NCBI GenBank assembly: GCA_023548195.1
Contig: JAJHZJ010000416.1
Location: forward strand, 2,688,396-2,752,395
Source of the DNA: Bettongia penicillata ogilbyi
Lineage: Eukaryota; Chordata; Mammalia; Diprotodontia; Potoroidae
Reading direction: 5' to 3'
DNA length: 64,000 nucleotides
Translations under genes and position numbers: made by a program
Notes under the pieces: model-generated
What the model was told of the DNA's origin: nothing
Database searches by the model: none
Seen by the model: the letters and a program-made list of their open reading frames with translations, nothing else
Part shown: positions 1 to 11,830 of the stretch, piece after piece
Layout of the letters: the number at the start of each line of letters is the position of its first letter
Position numbering within the stretch: the first letter of the stretch is position 1

Positions 1-138
1 CATAGAGTGCGTCAATATCGTGCATTGAAGATTGTAGGATGGCGTCAGGCCGGTGGGCCTTGAGTGAAGCAGCATTTTGTAGTGTGAGGAATACTTGATA
101 AAGAATGCTGGAAAAGGAGAGGTGACATGGTTCTGCCA

Positions 139-400
139 TGCTAGATGTGTGATCTCAGGCAAGTTGCTTCATCTCACTTTGCTCATTTCTAAAATGGAGA
201 TAATAGTATGGTGCAGTAGAAAGAAAAAAATGGCTTTTGAGTTGAAGGAACCACATTCATCTCTCCCATATACTACTTGTACAACCATGGATTAATCAGC
301 CTCTCTGAACCTTGGTTTCTTCATCATTAAAATAAGGGTGTCAGGCTAATTGACTTTTAAGTTTCCTTCCATTTTTAAATGTGTGTCTTATGATTTAAAC
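139..400 (+). repeat. MIR piece followed by tRNA-type SINE remnant
   Basis: The first 70 bases read like the MIR core (a 'gtgtgatctcaggcaagt' run, then 'ctcatttctaaaatggagataat'). From about 205 a second SINE-like unit starts with a 'gtgcagtagaaag' head and ends in the 'tcaggctaattgact...ccttcc' type tail seen in other copies here (15.8, 26.0, 58.7 kb). Both are heavily decayed. The preceding 138 bases and the following 440 bases (401-842) are AT-rich and show nothing I recognise. Confidence 0.6.
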
Positions 401-842
401 TTACCTCATTTGTCTATAGAGAGATTTAACTAAGGCAGTAGAGCTTAAAATATTAAGAAAGGATAAAAGGAATTATGCAAGTATATAGCCCTACCATCTT
501 CAATGGAATATATATTCAAATGTACTTTTATATTTTTGTCAGCATTTCAATGTGTATTGATACTTGTTTCCTCTCTATCCACTGCCTGCATGGGAAATTC
601 TTTCTTTCCTGTATTTGAAAAAATCTACACTCATTTTCATTGACTCAGTATAATGAAGAGTGTCTTAAATCATTTGGAGTCTATGAAACAAAGAACTTAC
701 AATGAAAACATACACCTGGATTCCTTCAAACCTGCTCAACTTTTTAATCTATAAAACAGGGGGAAAGAAGTGGGATTAACCACTCAGCGTCATGAGAGTG
801 ACTGTCAGGGACAAGAAAATCTAAACATTACATTAGTTGATC

Positions 843-1092
843 AGGGCAGCTAAGTGGCACAATGGATAGAGAATGTTGGATCTGGAGTCAGGAAGACCTG
901 AGTTCAAATCTAGTCTCAGAAACTTACTAGCTGTGTGACCCTAGACAAGTCACTTAACACTTCTTGGTTCAGTTTCCTCATCTATAAAATTAGCTGAAGA
1001 AGGAAATAGCAAAGCACTCCAGTATCTTTGCCAAGAAAACCCCAGATAGAATCACAAAGAGTTGGACATGACAGAAACAACTGAACAACAAC
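843..1092 (+). repeat. Marsupial tRNA-headed SINE with BovB/RTE-like tail (MAR1-like)
   Basis: Near full length. It has the tRNA-like head 'gcagctaagtggcacaatgg', the box B region 'gagttcaaatc', the CORE-like 'ctgtgtgaccctagacaagt' segment, and the 3' tail 'ccaagaaaaccccag...gttggacatgac' ending in (AAC)n. That tail matches the end of BovB/RTE LINEs, the usual source of reverse transcriptase for this SINE type. Copies with the same tail lie at 59.4 and 61.2 kb. Confidence 0.85.
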
Positions 1093-1746
1093 AGATTTGT
1101 TCATCATCCTTTGACTGTCTTATGTTGGAATTCAGCTTTCTGGGTAAAGAGATTTTCTCTTTTCAAAATTAATTTTAAAAATAGTGGCCAAGGTTTCTAC
1201 CTTAAAGAAAAATAAACATAGCAACTGAAAGAACAACAACTAAATAAATTATTTGAATTGTTTCTGGAAATGGTGAATAAATCTGTAGAAGTAAGTACAT
1301 ATGTCCTCCAATTTCCATGACCATTGTTATTAAGAATGCCCTTTGGGAAAGAAAATGGGATTCTCCCCTCCCCCCACATACACACAGCGTCCAATAGGTT
1401 ACAATAAATTTTATAAATTGCTATAGCTTATTCATCAGGAGGAAGAAATATATGAACTAATTTTATATGCCAGACTTACAGTATATAATTAAACCAAAGG
1501 AAACTACATTAAGTTAATATGGATAACTAGAATTCAATCCACAAAAACAAGGAAACTGAGTTAAAGGCAGAATCTCTGACCTCAACTCAACCTGTTCCAT
1601 TAGCAGACTGAGGAAGACCAAAGTTCATTCTATGTTATAAAACATAAATGTTACTGAAATAAGAAGATGCGAAAGGAAGTGAAAATATATGACCTTGACT
1701 TTCACTTTGACCCCTGCTTTTGTGAGTTTTTTTAAAGGTAAACATT

Positions 1747-1748
<2 letters not shown>
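1093..1748. other. No recognisable feature
   Basis: AT-rich unique-looking sequence with short open frames only. I see no repeat family, splice-framed exon or RNA gene. Confidence 0.5.
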
Positions 1749-1790
<42 letters not shown>

Positions 1791-1791
1791 C
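1749..1791 (+). repeat. (CA)n microsatellite
   Basis: About 20 CA units with one CG interruption near the 3' end. Long enough to be polymorphic. The interval from here to 2229 holds nothing else that I recognise. Confidence 0.97.
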
Positions 1792-2229
1792 CATTTCTTT
1801 TACTCAGAAGACAGACAAAATTTCTCCAGCTACAAAATACGTTTGGTGATGATTAATTTTGTTATAACTAGGTAAGTAATGATGCATTCTGTAGTTTATA
1901 AGAAAGTATTTTTCTACTTTGATGTATTTCTTTTCACATCTGGTTTGATGATGATACATTCGAATTATCTTGATGATATTTTATACTTCTAGATTTTTTT
2001 TTGTTAAATAAGCAAAAATGTACCAAATAAAATGTTCTACATGTAACAATATAACAAACTTTTAAAGGCTTGTTTGGAAAGGCAAATCTAGGGGAATAAT
2101 TCATGGAAACAAACAATTAAAAATCTTTCATTTTTCTTCACCCTCTGAAAACAAAAATAAAGCTGACGCATTGCCTTGGTAGCCAGACAATGTTATAAAA
2201 CAAGCCAGATCTTAACACAGCATGTTACA

Positions 2230-2880
2230 ATTCATAAAAATTCATTCAAAAACTATTGATTAAGTTCCCATACTGTGCAAAGCATTATCTCAATAAGAGA
2301 TACCAAGACATATCTAGAGATACAAAGACAAATAAGACATGGTGCCAGTTCTGATGGAGATTACAGTCTAACAGAAGGGATAAGGGCACATACACTCATA
2401 TACAATAGCTATGATGTAGAATAAAATGAAAAAGAACATGAAAGAGAGGCAAAGGGCTGTGAGGTCTAAGAAAAAAGGTAATTTCTGACTGATGCAGTGA
2501 GGGAAAGTTTCATGGAAAAGATGGCTTTTGATCAGCTCCCTAAAGGATAAGTGGAATTATAATAAGCAGAAATATGGATTCAGAAGGAGTATTTTAGGAG
2601 AAGGCCACACATAAATGCAAAGGTCCTAAGTCAGGAAAACAGTCACCATCTATGAGGGAAGGTGAGTAGATTCATTCTGGCTGGGGCTTAATACAAGGCA
2701 AAAGAAATACTGTGGGATAAAGATGGGAAAGGAGTGAGGCATCAGGTCATGGAGAGCCCTGAATGCTAGGCTAAAGGTTCTGGCATTCTTAATCTTTTGT
2801 TTGGTGGGCAATAGGGAGCAATTTAAGAGTTTTAAGCAGAGTAATGACATGATCAAGTTATGACTTTCCTTATGCAAAGG
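2230..2880 (-). mobile_element. L2-type LINE remnant, antisense
   Basis: The plus strand reads as the reverse complement of an old L2 3' region: it begins near 'attgattaagttcccatactgtgcaaagc', passes 'gatggagattacagtcta' and 'atggcttttgatcag', and continues to 'gtaatgacatgatcaagtt'. The same motif order recurs at 8.1-9.5, 17.9-18.4 and 28.1-29.0 kb. No open frame survives. Confidence 0.7.
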
Positions 2881-4159
2881 CTAAGTCAGAGCAGAGAGGG
2901 TGCTCTTCTTAAGACAGTGCTTTTTATTAGTCTGGGAAATGATGCTGTCCTACATGGAAGACTGGGCAGATTTCCAGGGACTCCTGCATCAGACTTTCTT
3001 GTGTCTTGCTTACCACATGTGGTATAAATTTTGTTATGAATTCCCAGTATATCAGACAAGCACCATGAGGGAATGATCCAACTGGTCATTGAGTCCTCAC
3101 ATGCTGTATCACATGTTCTTTCTCATTTTGGGGGATATTATTTGGAACAGGAAAGAAAAATATTTAAGGGTTTGCTTTTCCAGTACAAGTTTTCCCTCAG
3201 TGGAATCAGAGAACTCCATATTCTGCAATGTCTAATGAAATCAAGCAAGTAATAAAAACAAAAGCCACAAAATTCATGAGAGATGGATCAACGACACTTT
3301 CAATAGAGCAATCACTCAAAATGTATAATTTCTTAATAAGTTTGTTGCACATGCCACTTAAAAGCATGGATTGGAGTGTGTTTCCAGACTGCTCAAAAAG
3401 CATCGAGGAAACATTATGTTCTTTTAGGTCAATGTTGACATGATCTTAATGAAATGACTTAAAGAGCTGATTGGTAGAATGAGGTCTCTTCCTAAGATCT
3501 AGGTTTTTTGGCTGAGCGGGGACAAAGTGCTTAATCTTTTTTTTTTTTTTTTTTTAAATTTTCCTTGAGCTTCAAAGTTAGGCTCGTTAGCTAGTATTTT
3601 TTTTTACTCAATCCACAGTGGTAGAACTTAATTAATTTCTATCTACAATGCATTTTAAACAGCCCATAGATAGGGTCTAAATAAAGAAATGTTAAATCTA
3701 CTGACTTGTTTAGGTGGTTGGTGGGTGTCATTAGAATCCAGCATGATAAAACAATGAGGAATGCATTGGTTAAACTGACAGCACCTTGAGGAAAGATTAT
3801 TATTTATTTTATTGCGTTTATGTTTTATTGTAAAAGGAATAAGAAAAAATAACCTTTACATGTTTCTTTTTCTAGCTCTCCTGTTCTCTGTTCTTTTTTC
3901 CCTCTTTTAATTTCTCAAAGAGGAAGTAACAAGAAAGGTCATGTTTGGTTTGGTGGAATGGGCTACCATAACCAAGAGGAACCAGAGAAAGGGCTCTAGT
4001 ATGTTGGGTAAATTCTCTGTTCAAAATTTTACAGAAGGACATGAGAAAGAAGAGGACAGAAAGAGCGTTTGGATGGATTGTGATCTGCCTTCACCACAAG
4101 TGGGAGATTATGGATGCTTTAAAGTATTTGGTCTAACTGACCCACCTCTCAACACCACA
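2881..4159. other. Unique AT-rich interval, no gene seen
   Basis: Contains a T-run at 3537-3555 and short open frames (longest 87 codons, 3941-4204) without recognisable similarity. The 3' part of that frame runs into the L2/MIR tail that follows, arguing against a real gene. Confidence 0.5.
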
Positions 4160-4216
4160 TTTACGTGCCTTGAGCATAGGAGATGCTTAATAAATATTTG
4201 TTGAATTGAATTGAAA
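4160..4216 (+). repeat. L2/MIR 3' tail
   Basis: 'Gcttaataaatatttgttga' followed by (ATTGA)n is the typical 3' end of L2 and L2-tailed SINEs. Only the tail is clear. The following 4217-4683 interval shows nothing. Confidence 0.7.
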
Positions 4217-4683
4217 TGGTCACAAGTGTTATATTCACAGGTATTTTCAAAGATTAGTTGGCTTTGTGGTCAAGTTTCCTTTACTTTTTAGGAGTTAAAT
4301 TCTTTTCAGCAGGCTGCTTCAAGCACCAAAGCAATTATAAGCTAAAGAAGACTGCAACTTGTATATTGATCTTGAAACTATGTTTAGGATGTTAACCTAA
4401 TATAACAAAAAATCAGAAGCATGGAAAGGAGTGAAACCAGAGGTTTTCATGTTTAACAAGAGATTTTTATAGTAGCAATAGAGTAGGGCATAAAACTGAT
4501 GATCCAGTTTTTAATAAAAACATCTGTTTCTGCTCCCTGATCTTTTCATTTCATAAAAGAATCTTTGCAACAAAAATGAGTCACACTTAGAGAAGTGTAA
4601 TGGCAGCCAGTTTGTCTCAAAGCCTCCTGGAACATGGGACCCCTTATGGTGGAAGAATACTTAGTTTTTAAATGGAAGGATGT

Positions 4684-4788
4684 CGCTGTTGTTTGTACTT
4701 CCTTTTCAAAGAAGACCAGTGACATCCTGGGGGATGTTTTGACTTGCACATGAACTGGATTTAAGTGAGATGAGTTACCCAAATGGAA
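4684..4788 (-). repeat. SINE fragment with 'gaagaagacca' tail, antisense (WSINE1-like)
   Basis: On the plus strand it starts with 'ctgttgtttgtacttcc', then 'caaagaagaccagtgacatc', and runs to 'actggatttaagtgagatga'. This is the reverse complement of the 3' half of a marsupial SINE whose tail resembles the 3' end of the CCHH-finger LINE at 25.6 and 26.9 kb. Confidence 0.6.
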
Positions 4789-5088
4789 GAAATGCTGGAT
4801 TTGCATCCAGAAGTCCTGGGTTCAAATCCCTACTCCATTACTTATTACCTATGTAACCTAGTACATGTGATTTAACCTCTGGGGGCCTCAGTTTGCTAAT
4901 CTGTAGAATGAAAGGGCATAGTAGAATAGAAAGAGTGCAGGTTTCACCACTCAGTGGCTGTGTGATCTTAGACAAGTCACTTAACCTCTTGGACTTCAGA
5001 TCCTCATTTCTAAATTGAGATTAGTTTAGTTGTCCTGCTCAGGACCCTTTCATCACTAAATCTGTGATCCTATGATTTATGAGTAAAC
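4781..5088 (+). repeat. Two tandem tRNA-type SINE remnants
   Basis: Two successive units, about 4781-4920 and 4921-5088. Each has a head like 'agaatagaaagagtgc', a CORE-like 'gtgtgatcttagacaagt' segment, and 'cctcagtttgctaatctg' or its decayed equivalent. The second ends 'aaatctgtgatcctatgat'. The second unit seems to have landed at the end of the first. Confidence 0.7.
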
Positions 5089-5328
5089 TCTAGTACACTA
5101 GTCCAATCTTTCAATAACCTTATAGCAGCTGGACTAGAGGCTGCTATAGTCTCTGGGATCTAAGGGAATTTTTGAGCTAAGAAGCAATACAGACTGGATA
5201 GTAATGGTGCTATAGAGAGATGGTTTCCTGGAACAATGATTATTTTTTTTATCTTCATTTAAGATTTGACTACATTGGTATACTTCCTCAGTAGGCAGCA
5301 TGCATATTTAATATTCTGTTTATTTTTC

Positions 5329-5384
5329 TTTATCAGGTGATCCTATCACCTTGTGATATCTTGATATCACATGATTTGATAAAA
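5329..5384. other. Nested inverted repeats
   Basis: Three perfect inverted repeats in 56 bases: outer arms 5329-5335/5378-5384 (7 bp), and two side-by-side hairpins inside, 5335-5341/5345-5351 (7-bp arms, 3-base loop) and 5352-5360/5363-5371 (9-bp arms, 2-base loop). The whole can fold as a cruciform with two internal hairpins. Not in a recognised repeat. Confidence 0.7.
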
Positions 5385-5684
5385 AGTGATATTCTGGATT
5401 TAGACAAGCAGGGACTGGCAAAAGGAGGAGTTGTGCATGAACTTGAGACAAGTTGGCAGGTGTATATCAGGCTCGTTTGATATGAGTGCGGCAGAGATAT
5501 TTGACTACACACATACTTAGCAGATGTTTATCAGTCTCCATAATGAGAATATTGCAAAAATCTTCCGAGGAGGCTTTCTTCCACCACTCCCCCCCACCCC
5601 CAACTCCTCCTGCATGTGATGTTTAGTGAAATATGTTGGGAGTTTTTTTTCCCTTTATAAAAACTCATAAAAATGTCCTAGTTG

Positions 5685-5808
5685 ACATGCAATGTTGTGA
5701 CAAGCTATCTCAGATTGTGTCAATCATATTGCGTTATGTTACATTAAGTGACATACTGTAATGTGATTGATACAACATGGGATGACACATCATAATGCAA
5801 AATATCAT
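5685..5808. other. Imperfect palindrome
   Basis: Best arms 5715-5726 ('ttgtgtcaatca') and 5763-5774 ('tgattgatacaa'), 11 of 12 complementary, with weaker pairing both inward and outward. Could be the remnant of a palindromic MITE; no target-site duplication was found. Confidence 0.45.
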
Positions 5809-6366
5809 CTGGAAAATTTAGAAAAACAACAGAAGACTTGAACTGCCTCAGATTCTTTCTCTCTGTGTGGCGGGGGAAAATAGCAAGGCTCTTTCTGATG
5901 AGGCTAGCTATTTGGGAAAGCCTTTAGGCCATGTCTGTATCTCTACCTGCAGCTTTTCATGGGTAATTAACAGGTGAGGCTTTAAAAACCTTTTTCTTCC
6001 TTCAGAGTGACAAGTATGACTGAGTCTGAATTAAATTTTTCGGAACCTTTTGGCTTATCATTAATAATGAGTGTATCTGTGTCGTGCATAGAAGGCTATG
6101 AACATTAACTTCTCTGGACCCTGACAAGTTTGAGGTGCGAGAATTTGCCCTTTTTCCTTGCCCTCCTCTGGTTTTCAGTCTTAAACTTTTTGTCTCTTGC
6201 TATTCTTTGAAAAGAAAGACCACACATTTTTTTTTCTGAGTGAAATGGGCCTTTACCTTTATTCATTCCTTAGTTTGCGTCTACTGAAACTAGTATATTG
6301 TCAAATACAAAGAAACCTCAACTATATATTTCAGAATTTTTAAAGCAGCTGTTTTGTTCTAGCAGC
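5809..6366. other. No recognisable feature
   Basis: AT-rich, with homeodomain-like TAAT cores around 5960-6075. No gene or repeat family recognised; could be unique or conserved non-coding DNA. Confidence 0.4.
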
Positions 6367-6532
6367 CAGGGTTGGGGAACCTACAGCCTCAAGGCCACAT
6401 GTGAACTTCCAGGTCCTCAAGTGTGGCCTTTTGACTGAGTCCAAGTTTGACAGAACAAATCCTTTTATTAAGGGGATTTTTCTGTGAAGTTTGGATTCAG
6501 TCAAAGGATCATCCCTGAGGACCTAGAGGGCC
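6367..6532 (+). mobile_element. Palindromic hAT-type MITE, 3' end lost
   Basis: Starts 'cagggttggggaacctac', then 'aaggccacatgtgaacttcc', a central 'ccttttattaagggg' palindrome, and the mirrored second half up to 'gaggacctagagggcc'. The final approximately 35 bases including the terminal inverted repeat are missing, where it abuts MIR/L2-like sequence. A sister copy with both ends is at 12,242-12,393. Confidence 0.8.
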
Positions 6533-6739
6533 TATCAAATGAGATAAAATTTGTAAAGTGCCTTGCAAACCATGTTAGTAACTAGCTACTATTCTTTCTC
6601 CCTTTACATCCTAAAAATAAATGTTATATTCAGAGAAGGAAAGAGGTAAGCATAGGCTGGAATAAACATAGAAAATGTTATGGAGGAATTCATTCATCTT
6701 TTGTTTCTAAGGAATTAAAAAAATTCTGAGGAGTCACAG

Positions 6740-6905
6740 AGTTATTGAATATTAGACCTTATTGACAAGCTAATCTTATTGGCCTCTCCTCCCCATAGTT
6801 TTGTAGATAAGGAAACAGACATCCAGGGGAGGTAAATGATCTGCCCAAGATCACACATTATTGGTAAGATGAGAAGCAAAGTCTCTTGACTCTCATACTA
6901 GAATT
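6740..6905 (-). repeat. MIR-type SINE, antisense
   Basis: Plus strand shows 'ttttgtagataaggaaac', 'aaatgatctgcccaagatca' and 'cttgactctcatacta', the reverse complement of a MIR-core SINE. A short related piece lies at 6540-6590. Confidence 0.7.
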
Positions 6906-8085
6906 TTTTTTTACAATGCAATCATTTTCCTTCTCTCTACCCCGATACAATTTTTTCCCTTATAATCATCATTAAGTTCTTCAAGGGAAATTTTATCTAC
7001 ATAGTAACATGAAGTTAGGACCTAGAGGACCAATAATGTCTTTCTGAGTTAAGCTAGAAAATAGGATTCTAGTCCTCATTCTTCCAACCCAGGCAGCATG
7101 ATCATAGACCTGTATTCACCATTTTCCTCTCTGTTCAATATCATATTGCCTCATAGAGTAATTTTATAAATCAAAATTGTCTTTTTCAATTTTCCTTGTG
7201 GCCACATTGGCATTCTTTTGAATGGAGTTCAATTATGGTGATGGCATATATTACTTTGAATCATTTTACAGTCCAATCAATACACATGTCTTCATAATAA
7301 ATATTGATGCTACCTGAATGCTTAACACTAGTGTCTTCCATGTTCAGAAAGGATGCTGTGACTAAAGCAGCTCTGCAAAGTTCATATGTATTTTATGTTC
7401 CCATAGGATTCTGATGCTCATGCTTGGTTATCCAAGGGAAAAAATGATAATTTATGAAATAGGAAGACCATTAGATAGTGCAAGAATATCTAGAAGCCTC
7501 TTGTACATCTCAACTATTTTTTGGAAGTTCAAATAATTTGTTTCCTACTGAACTCTTATGGCTCAGATAACATGACTTAGGTGACTGACATCTTACCTGC
7601 CTTTGGTTTTGAATTGAACAACCTAGAAGAAAAATAATTTTTCAGTCAGTGTAGAAGATAGAAGAAAACACAGCTGCCCATAATGTCTATGAGGTTAAGG
7701 AAACCTGGGAATGGGAAGTTGGAAAACTCTTTCTCCTTAAGTGTCTTTATATGTTTCAACACAATTGTTATTGATTAATTAGGATCCTATTTACATTCCT
7801 GTCACTATTTGTTCATTTTTCAGGTGATGTATATTGCTTTGATTAAAGCCAACAATGATCTTGAGTAGATGATGATGAATTTTTGAAAACATTCCTTACT
7901 TTATAGTAGGGACTCAGGCTCAGTCACTTTCCTTGGCTGTCATCTGCTATTAAGGCATAGGGTCTTTAACTAATTGTTAGACTTTGCAATAAAAGTATAA
8001 TGAGACTCCTACTTTACCAAATACATACATACATACAAATAGGATTGGTCATTTCAGGACCTAGAACCACAGTAATTACCATCAC
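6906..8085. other. Unique AT-rich interval, no gene seen
   Basis: No open frame above about 60 codons and no family-level repeat recognised. A short (ATAC)n run is at 8024-8037. Confidence 0.5.
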
Positions 8086-9510
8086 AAGCATTTATAAATA
8101 TATACCATGTTCCGGGAATTGTGCTAGAGAGACAGAGACAAAAGCAAAATGAAAAGGTCTCTGCTGTCAGTGGTATTGCATTTCTTTGGAAATGAAACAT
8201 TTAACCAGACAAGTAAATACAAGTAAATTTAAGAAGGAAGAGGGTGCCAACAGCTAAGTGTATCATGAAAGACTTTCCAAGGAGGTGGCACTCAAATTAA
8301 GCCTTAAAGGAAAATATGTGTTCTGTGAGGCAGATGCCGGAAAGGAGTGTATTCCAGATATGGAGAACAGTCTATGTAAAGGCAAGGAAACTTGCCTGGA
8401 AGGTTGATTATAGGGAAGAGCAATAAGTCTAGTTTGGCTGAAATGGAGAGTGCACAAAGGGAAACCGTGTAGAATAAGTCTAGAAAGATAAGCGACAGCC
8501 TGATTGTGAAATGGCAGCCTGCAAAGTTTGGTTTTTAGCTTAGAGGCAACAAAGAGCTAAGGAAGATTCCTAAACAGGAGAGTGCCATGGCCAGAACTCT
8601 GTTTTAGGAAGATTATTTTGATTGTGGGGGATTGATTGGAAAGAGTCAAGCCCTGAAGCAGGGAGCCCAGCTATTTCAATAGCCTAGAAGAGAAGTCATG
8701 GTGACCTCAAGTAGCATGGAAGTCCTATGATTGGAAAGAAGGTGACGGAGGACAGAGTCCATTGGTGAATTTTCAGTTTGAACATTTATACCTTAGAAAT
8801 AAGTGCAGTCTATAAATGAGAGCTTGAGTTATTTTCTTGATTGTTCAGAATTAAGAAAGAGCTAACAATGAGAACAAAATGTAAAAGTGCAAGTGCATAT
8901 ATTTTCCCCTTAGCCCAGTTGTTAAATATTATCAGGATACACCTGTATATGTATGTATGTGCCTCTGTGTGTATACTCACACATATATATATATATACAT
9001 ATATACACATATGCACACATACAGACACGTACATATGTATATATGTACATATATATATATACACACCAAGTGTAGAGTAGAAGGCTCAAGGGAATGAAGT
9101 CACTGCTAGACTAGAGGTCTGGTGACTATAGGCTGCTAATCATAATGACACTAGTGGTGATGATGTTGATATTTGGCATTGAAGTAATCTTTAAGGTTTT
9201 CAAAGTGCTTTACATCCATTATCTTATTTTAGCTTCCCACCCCCTGGATGTTTTGGAGTTAGAACCTATGAGACCTGAGAACTGATAGCACATGGATTGT
9301 GGTACGGGGCATTGAAAGTGAGGAAGGAGAAGAGCTAAACCTAAGTCTGATATCATGAGCCTGAATTACTGGAAGGATTGCAATTCCTTCAATAGGAATA
9401 GGCAAATGGGCAGGTTTAGTGCTGAGATAATCAGTCCTGTTTTAGAAATGCTGAATTTAAGATGCTTGTTGGATAGTTAGAGACGTTCAACAGGTGGTTG
9501 GTGATGCAGG
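8086..9510 (-). mobile_element. Long L2-type LINE remnant, antisense
   Basis: Plus strand reads from the 3' end ('accatgttccgggaattgtg') through 'aggcaacaaagagctaagg' and 'cccagctatttcaatagcct' to 'caggtggttggtgatgcagg'. In better copies of this family the next stretch encodes the antisense of the YADD reverse-transcriptase motif. The remnant is interrupted by a TG/TA-rich microsatellite (8942-9065) and by a MIR piece at about 9165-9245. No coding capacity remains. Confidence 0.7.
8942..9065 (+). repeat. TG/TA-rich microsatellite
   Basis: Alternating purine-pyrimidine (TATATG/ACAC/ATAT) across about 120 bases, giving spurious open frames on both strands. Prone to Z-DNA or cruciform structure. 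Confidence 0.9.
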
Positions 9511-9928
9511 ACTAGAAAAAAAGCTCTAGTTAATAAATTTGGTTCTACTTTTACAAAATATTTTCTCCTTTCCATTTGTTAATTTATGACTCATCTCAGT
9601 GTTAGTTTCTGATGTTGCTATAATAAAATGGTTGAATTTTTGGCTACTTTCAAAGTTGAGTTGTGACAACCTTGTTGATTGGTTAAAGAAGGAAAAAGTC
9701 TGAAGCCCTCCCACATTGATAAGTGTCAGTCATGATGTTTCTGAGGAAGTGTATAGAGTTCATACGGAGAACTTTTAGTGATGTCTTTTCCTGGACTCAC
9801 AGTATAGTTTCTCTCATCTCAGTCTTGTTTTAGTCAAATCGTGGTCCAGCTCTGGAGTAAAATAGTTTTGTGACTGCCATATATGGCAATTTCACTTTGG
9901 TCTGATTCTGTGAATTCACAGTGTAGAG
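9511..9928. other. No recognisable feature
   Basis: A 62-codon antisense frame (9526-9714) has no recognisable similarity. No repeat family identified. Confidence 0.45.
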
Positions 9929-10095
9929 CAGAGGTGGCCCACAAAGCTCCAGAAAAATCTAACAGAATATTTAACAAAATAAATAAATATACAACAGAAC
10001 TTTGATAACATTAATATGCAATTTCTAAGTGCACCCATAATTTTTCTAACGTACCCCTAGGGATCATTATGTATAGTCTAATAGACACCAAATAT
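9929..10095 (-). mobile_element. hAT-type MITE of the 'gtgtcaaac' family
   Basis: Starts 'cagaggtggcccacaaag', then 'aacaaaataaataaatatac', 'caatttctaagtgcaccc' and 'gggatcattatgtatagtc', the layout of a MITE family whose other end reads 'cagtggtgtcaaa'. A copy in the opposite orientation is at 48,183-48,413. The 3' terminal repeat is decayed. Confidence 0.6.
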
Positions 10096-10990
10096 TCCTG
10101 TTGCAGGAACTTTTCTCCATTGACGCAGATTGCTGAAGATCGGTAACCCATGGGTATCTTCTAGCCTTAGAGCGCTGCTTAGGAGCCCTAAGAGGTTTAA
10201 CAATTTGCCTGCAGTCCCAAGCCTGGATCTTCCTGAGTGTGCCACACCGACTCTCACACTTTTCTCTTGTTATTTTACTTGGCCCCAGAGACGTAAAAAA
10301 ACATTGCTCAGTGTCAGATCATTTTGATGAACCAAATTAGAGCCTCATGTTCTCAGTGAGGGACTCTGTGTCATTTTATTTACGTACAAACATTTGTATT
10401 TGTAACTGAATATCATGAGGTACAGACTGAGGAAAATGGAAGAAAAGGGGTTGCATATGAGGGAATGTGTATTGCATGCTGGAACATTATCAATTCCAGA
10501 ATCAGTAATCTGTTCAGAGAAAATTACATTGCATCTGTCAATAGACATAATAATTCAGTGCCTGCGATTTGATAATGGATAATCACACAAATTCAGGAAG
10601 CTGGACCATATGTGATTCGAGTTTTCTACTCCCTTATTCACCTTAATTTTCTAGATGAGTAAAATTATCTAGTCCTGGAAACAGAGAAGTATAAATAGAA
10701 ATAAGGATGTAGGAGCTGATTCTTCCTGTGATATCCCTTACTGGATAGTCAAGTATCATGCCATGTTTAATAAACGACCCTGGAATGGAAGTGAAATGGG
10801 GTGTATTTGGAGAACATCATAGTCCTGGGGGATGAAAGTAATTAAAGAACTTTAAAATATGACAGACAGAAAATCTGAGGCAATCGAGCATTCTTGAATT
10901 AGGAGAAGAGAACACTGTGGATGTGCTTAAAAAGAGAATTAAAATACATGGAAGAACAGTATGTTTGTAGATATGATTAGGAGAGAGTGA
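10096..10990. other. No gene recognised
   Basis: The first 230 bases carry a slightly GC-richer stretch with a 65-codon frame (10,130-10,327) and no recognised family; it may be a decayed SINE. The rest is AT-rich and unremarkable. Confidence 0.4.
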
Positions 10991-10992
10991 GA

Positions 10993-11036
<44 letters not shown>

Positions 11037-11090
11037 CAGAGAGAAAGAAAGAGAGAAGAGAGAGGGAAGGAGGGAGGGAGAGAAATGCTT
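10991..11090 (+). repeat. (TG)n-(GA)n compound microsatellite
   Basis: About 20 TG units followed by GAGAGAAAGA-type purine-rich sequence and GGGAGGGAGAG. The same TG-then-GA order recurs at 51.2 kb. Confidence 0.95.
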
Positions 11091-11469
11091 TATCTTATAG
11101 CAGTAGGAACTTAGGTAATATATAAGGAGATTCTACTTCTAATTGTATATGGAGATGGTAATATATCAAGAAATTTTTTCTGATTCTAAAAGTTCTGTGA
11201 TGTGAAGATAAGAAAACTAGTGTTCCTATCTTGGACAATACCTTCCCATATTGTATTTTTGCCTTTAATTTTTAAATCACCATCATTTCTGAATAGCACC
11301 GTAAGCTTAGAGGTGAACCCACCCTTGTAAGAAAGAAAAGGTATTCATCAGAAGTAACTGATTGAGGCTGACAATGTACACACCATCCTGTCAGTGGTCA
11401 AGAAGAAGGAAATGTTTCATTATTGGTTTCATTGGTCATTATAATTAGTCAAAGTTCAGTTTCCTTCTA

Positions 11470-11830
11470 ATGTGTTTAAAATTTACATTACAGTTATTGC
11501 ATATGTTGTTATTTTGTGTATCTAAATCTGTATGCGTTCATAAAAATATTAATGTTTTTCTGAAATATATTTATTTTAATTGTAAGAGATTATTCTATTA
11601 TACTTATGTACCCCAGTTTGTTTAGCTTATTTCCCAGTGTTCATCCATTTTGCTCCTAATTTGTTGCTATGACAAAAGTGCTATCTATCTATGTCTGTCT
11701 ATCTATGTGTATATTACACACTATTTTTTTCTCTCTTTAACATCATTTGTGGTATGTGCCTTTTTACCAGTTTTATAAGAATAAGGTTATTGATTTTGTA
11801 GCTAAATTGGTTCAGGGACAGTTTTGCAAG
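11470..11830 (-). mobile_element. Old L1 3' end, antisense
   Basis: The run 'ttcatccattttgctcctaa', 'tgctatgacaaaagtgctat' and 'agctaaattggttc' matches the antisense of the L1 ORF2 C-terminus/3' UTR junction seen in clearer form at 61.5-62.2 kb. A (TATC)n tract at 11,680-11,710 interrupts it. Heavily decayed. Confidence 0.55.

Noticed and set aside
846..920. tRNA-like heads of SINEs considered as tRNA genes
   Set aside because: Only box A/B-like remnants; no full cloverleaf or acceptor stem, and the SINE body follows directly.
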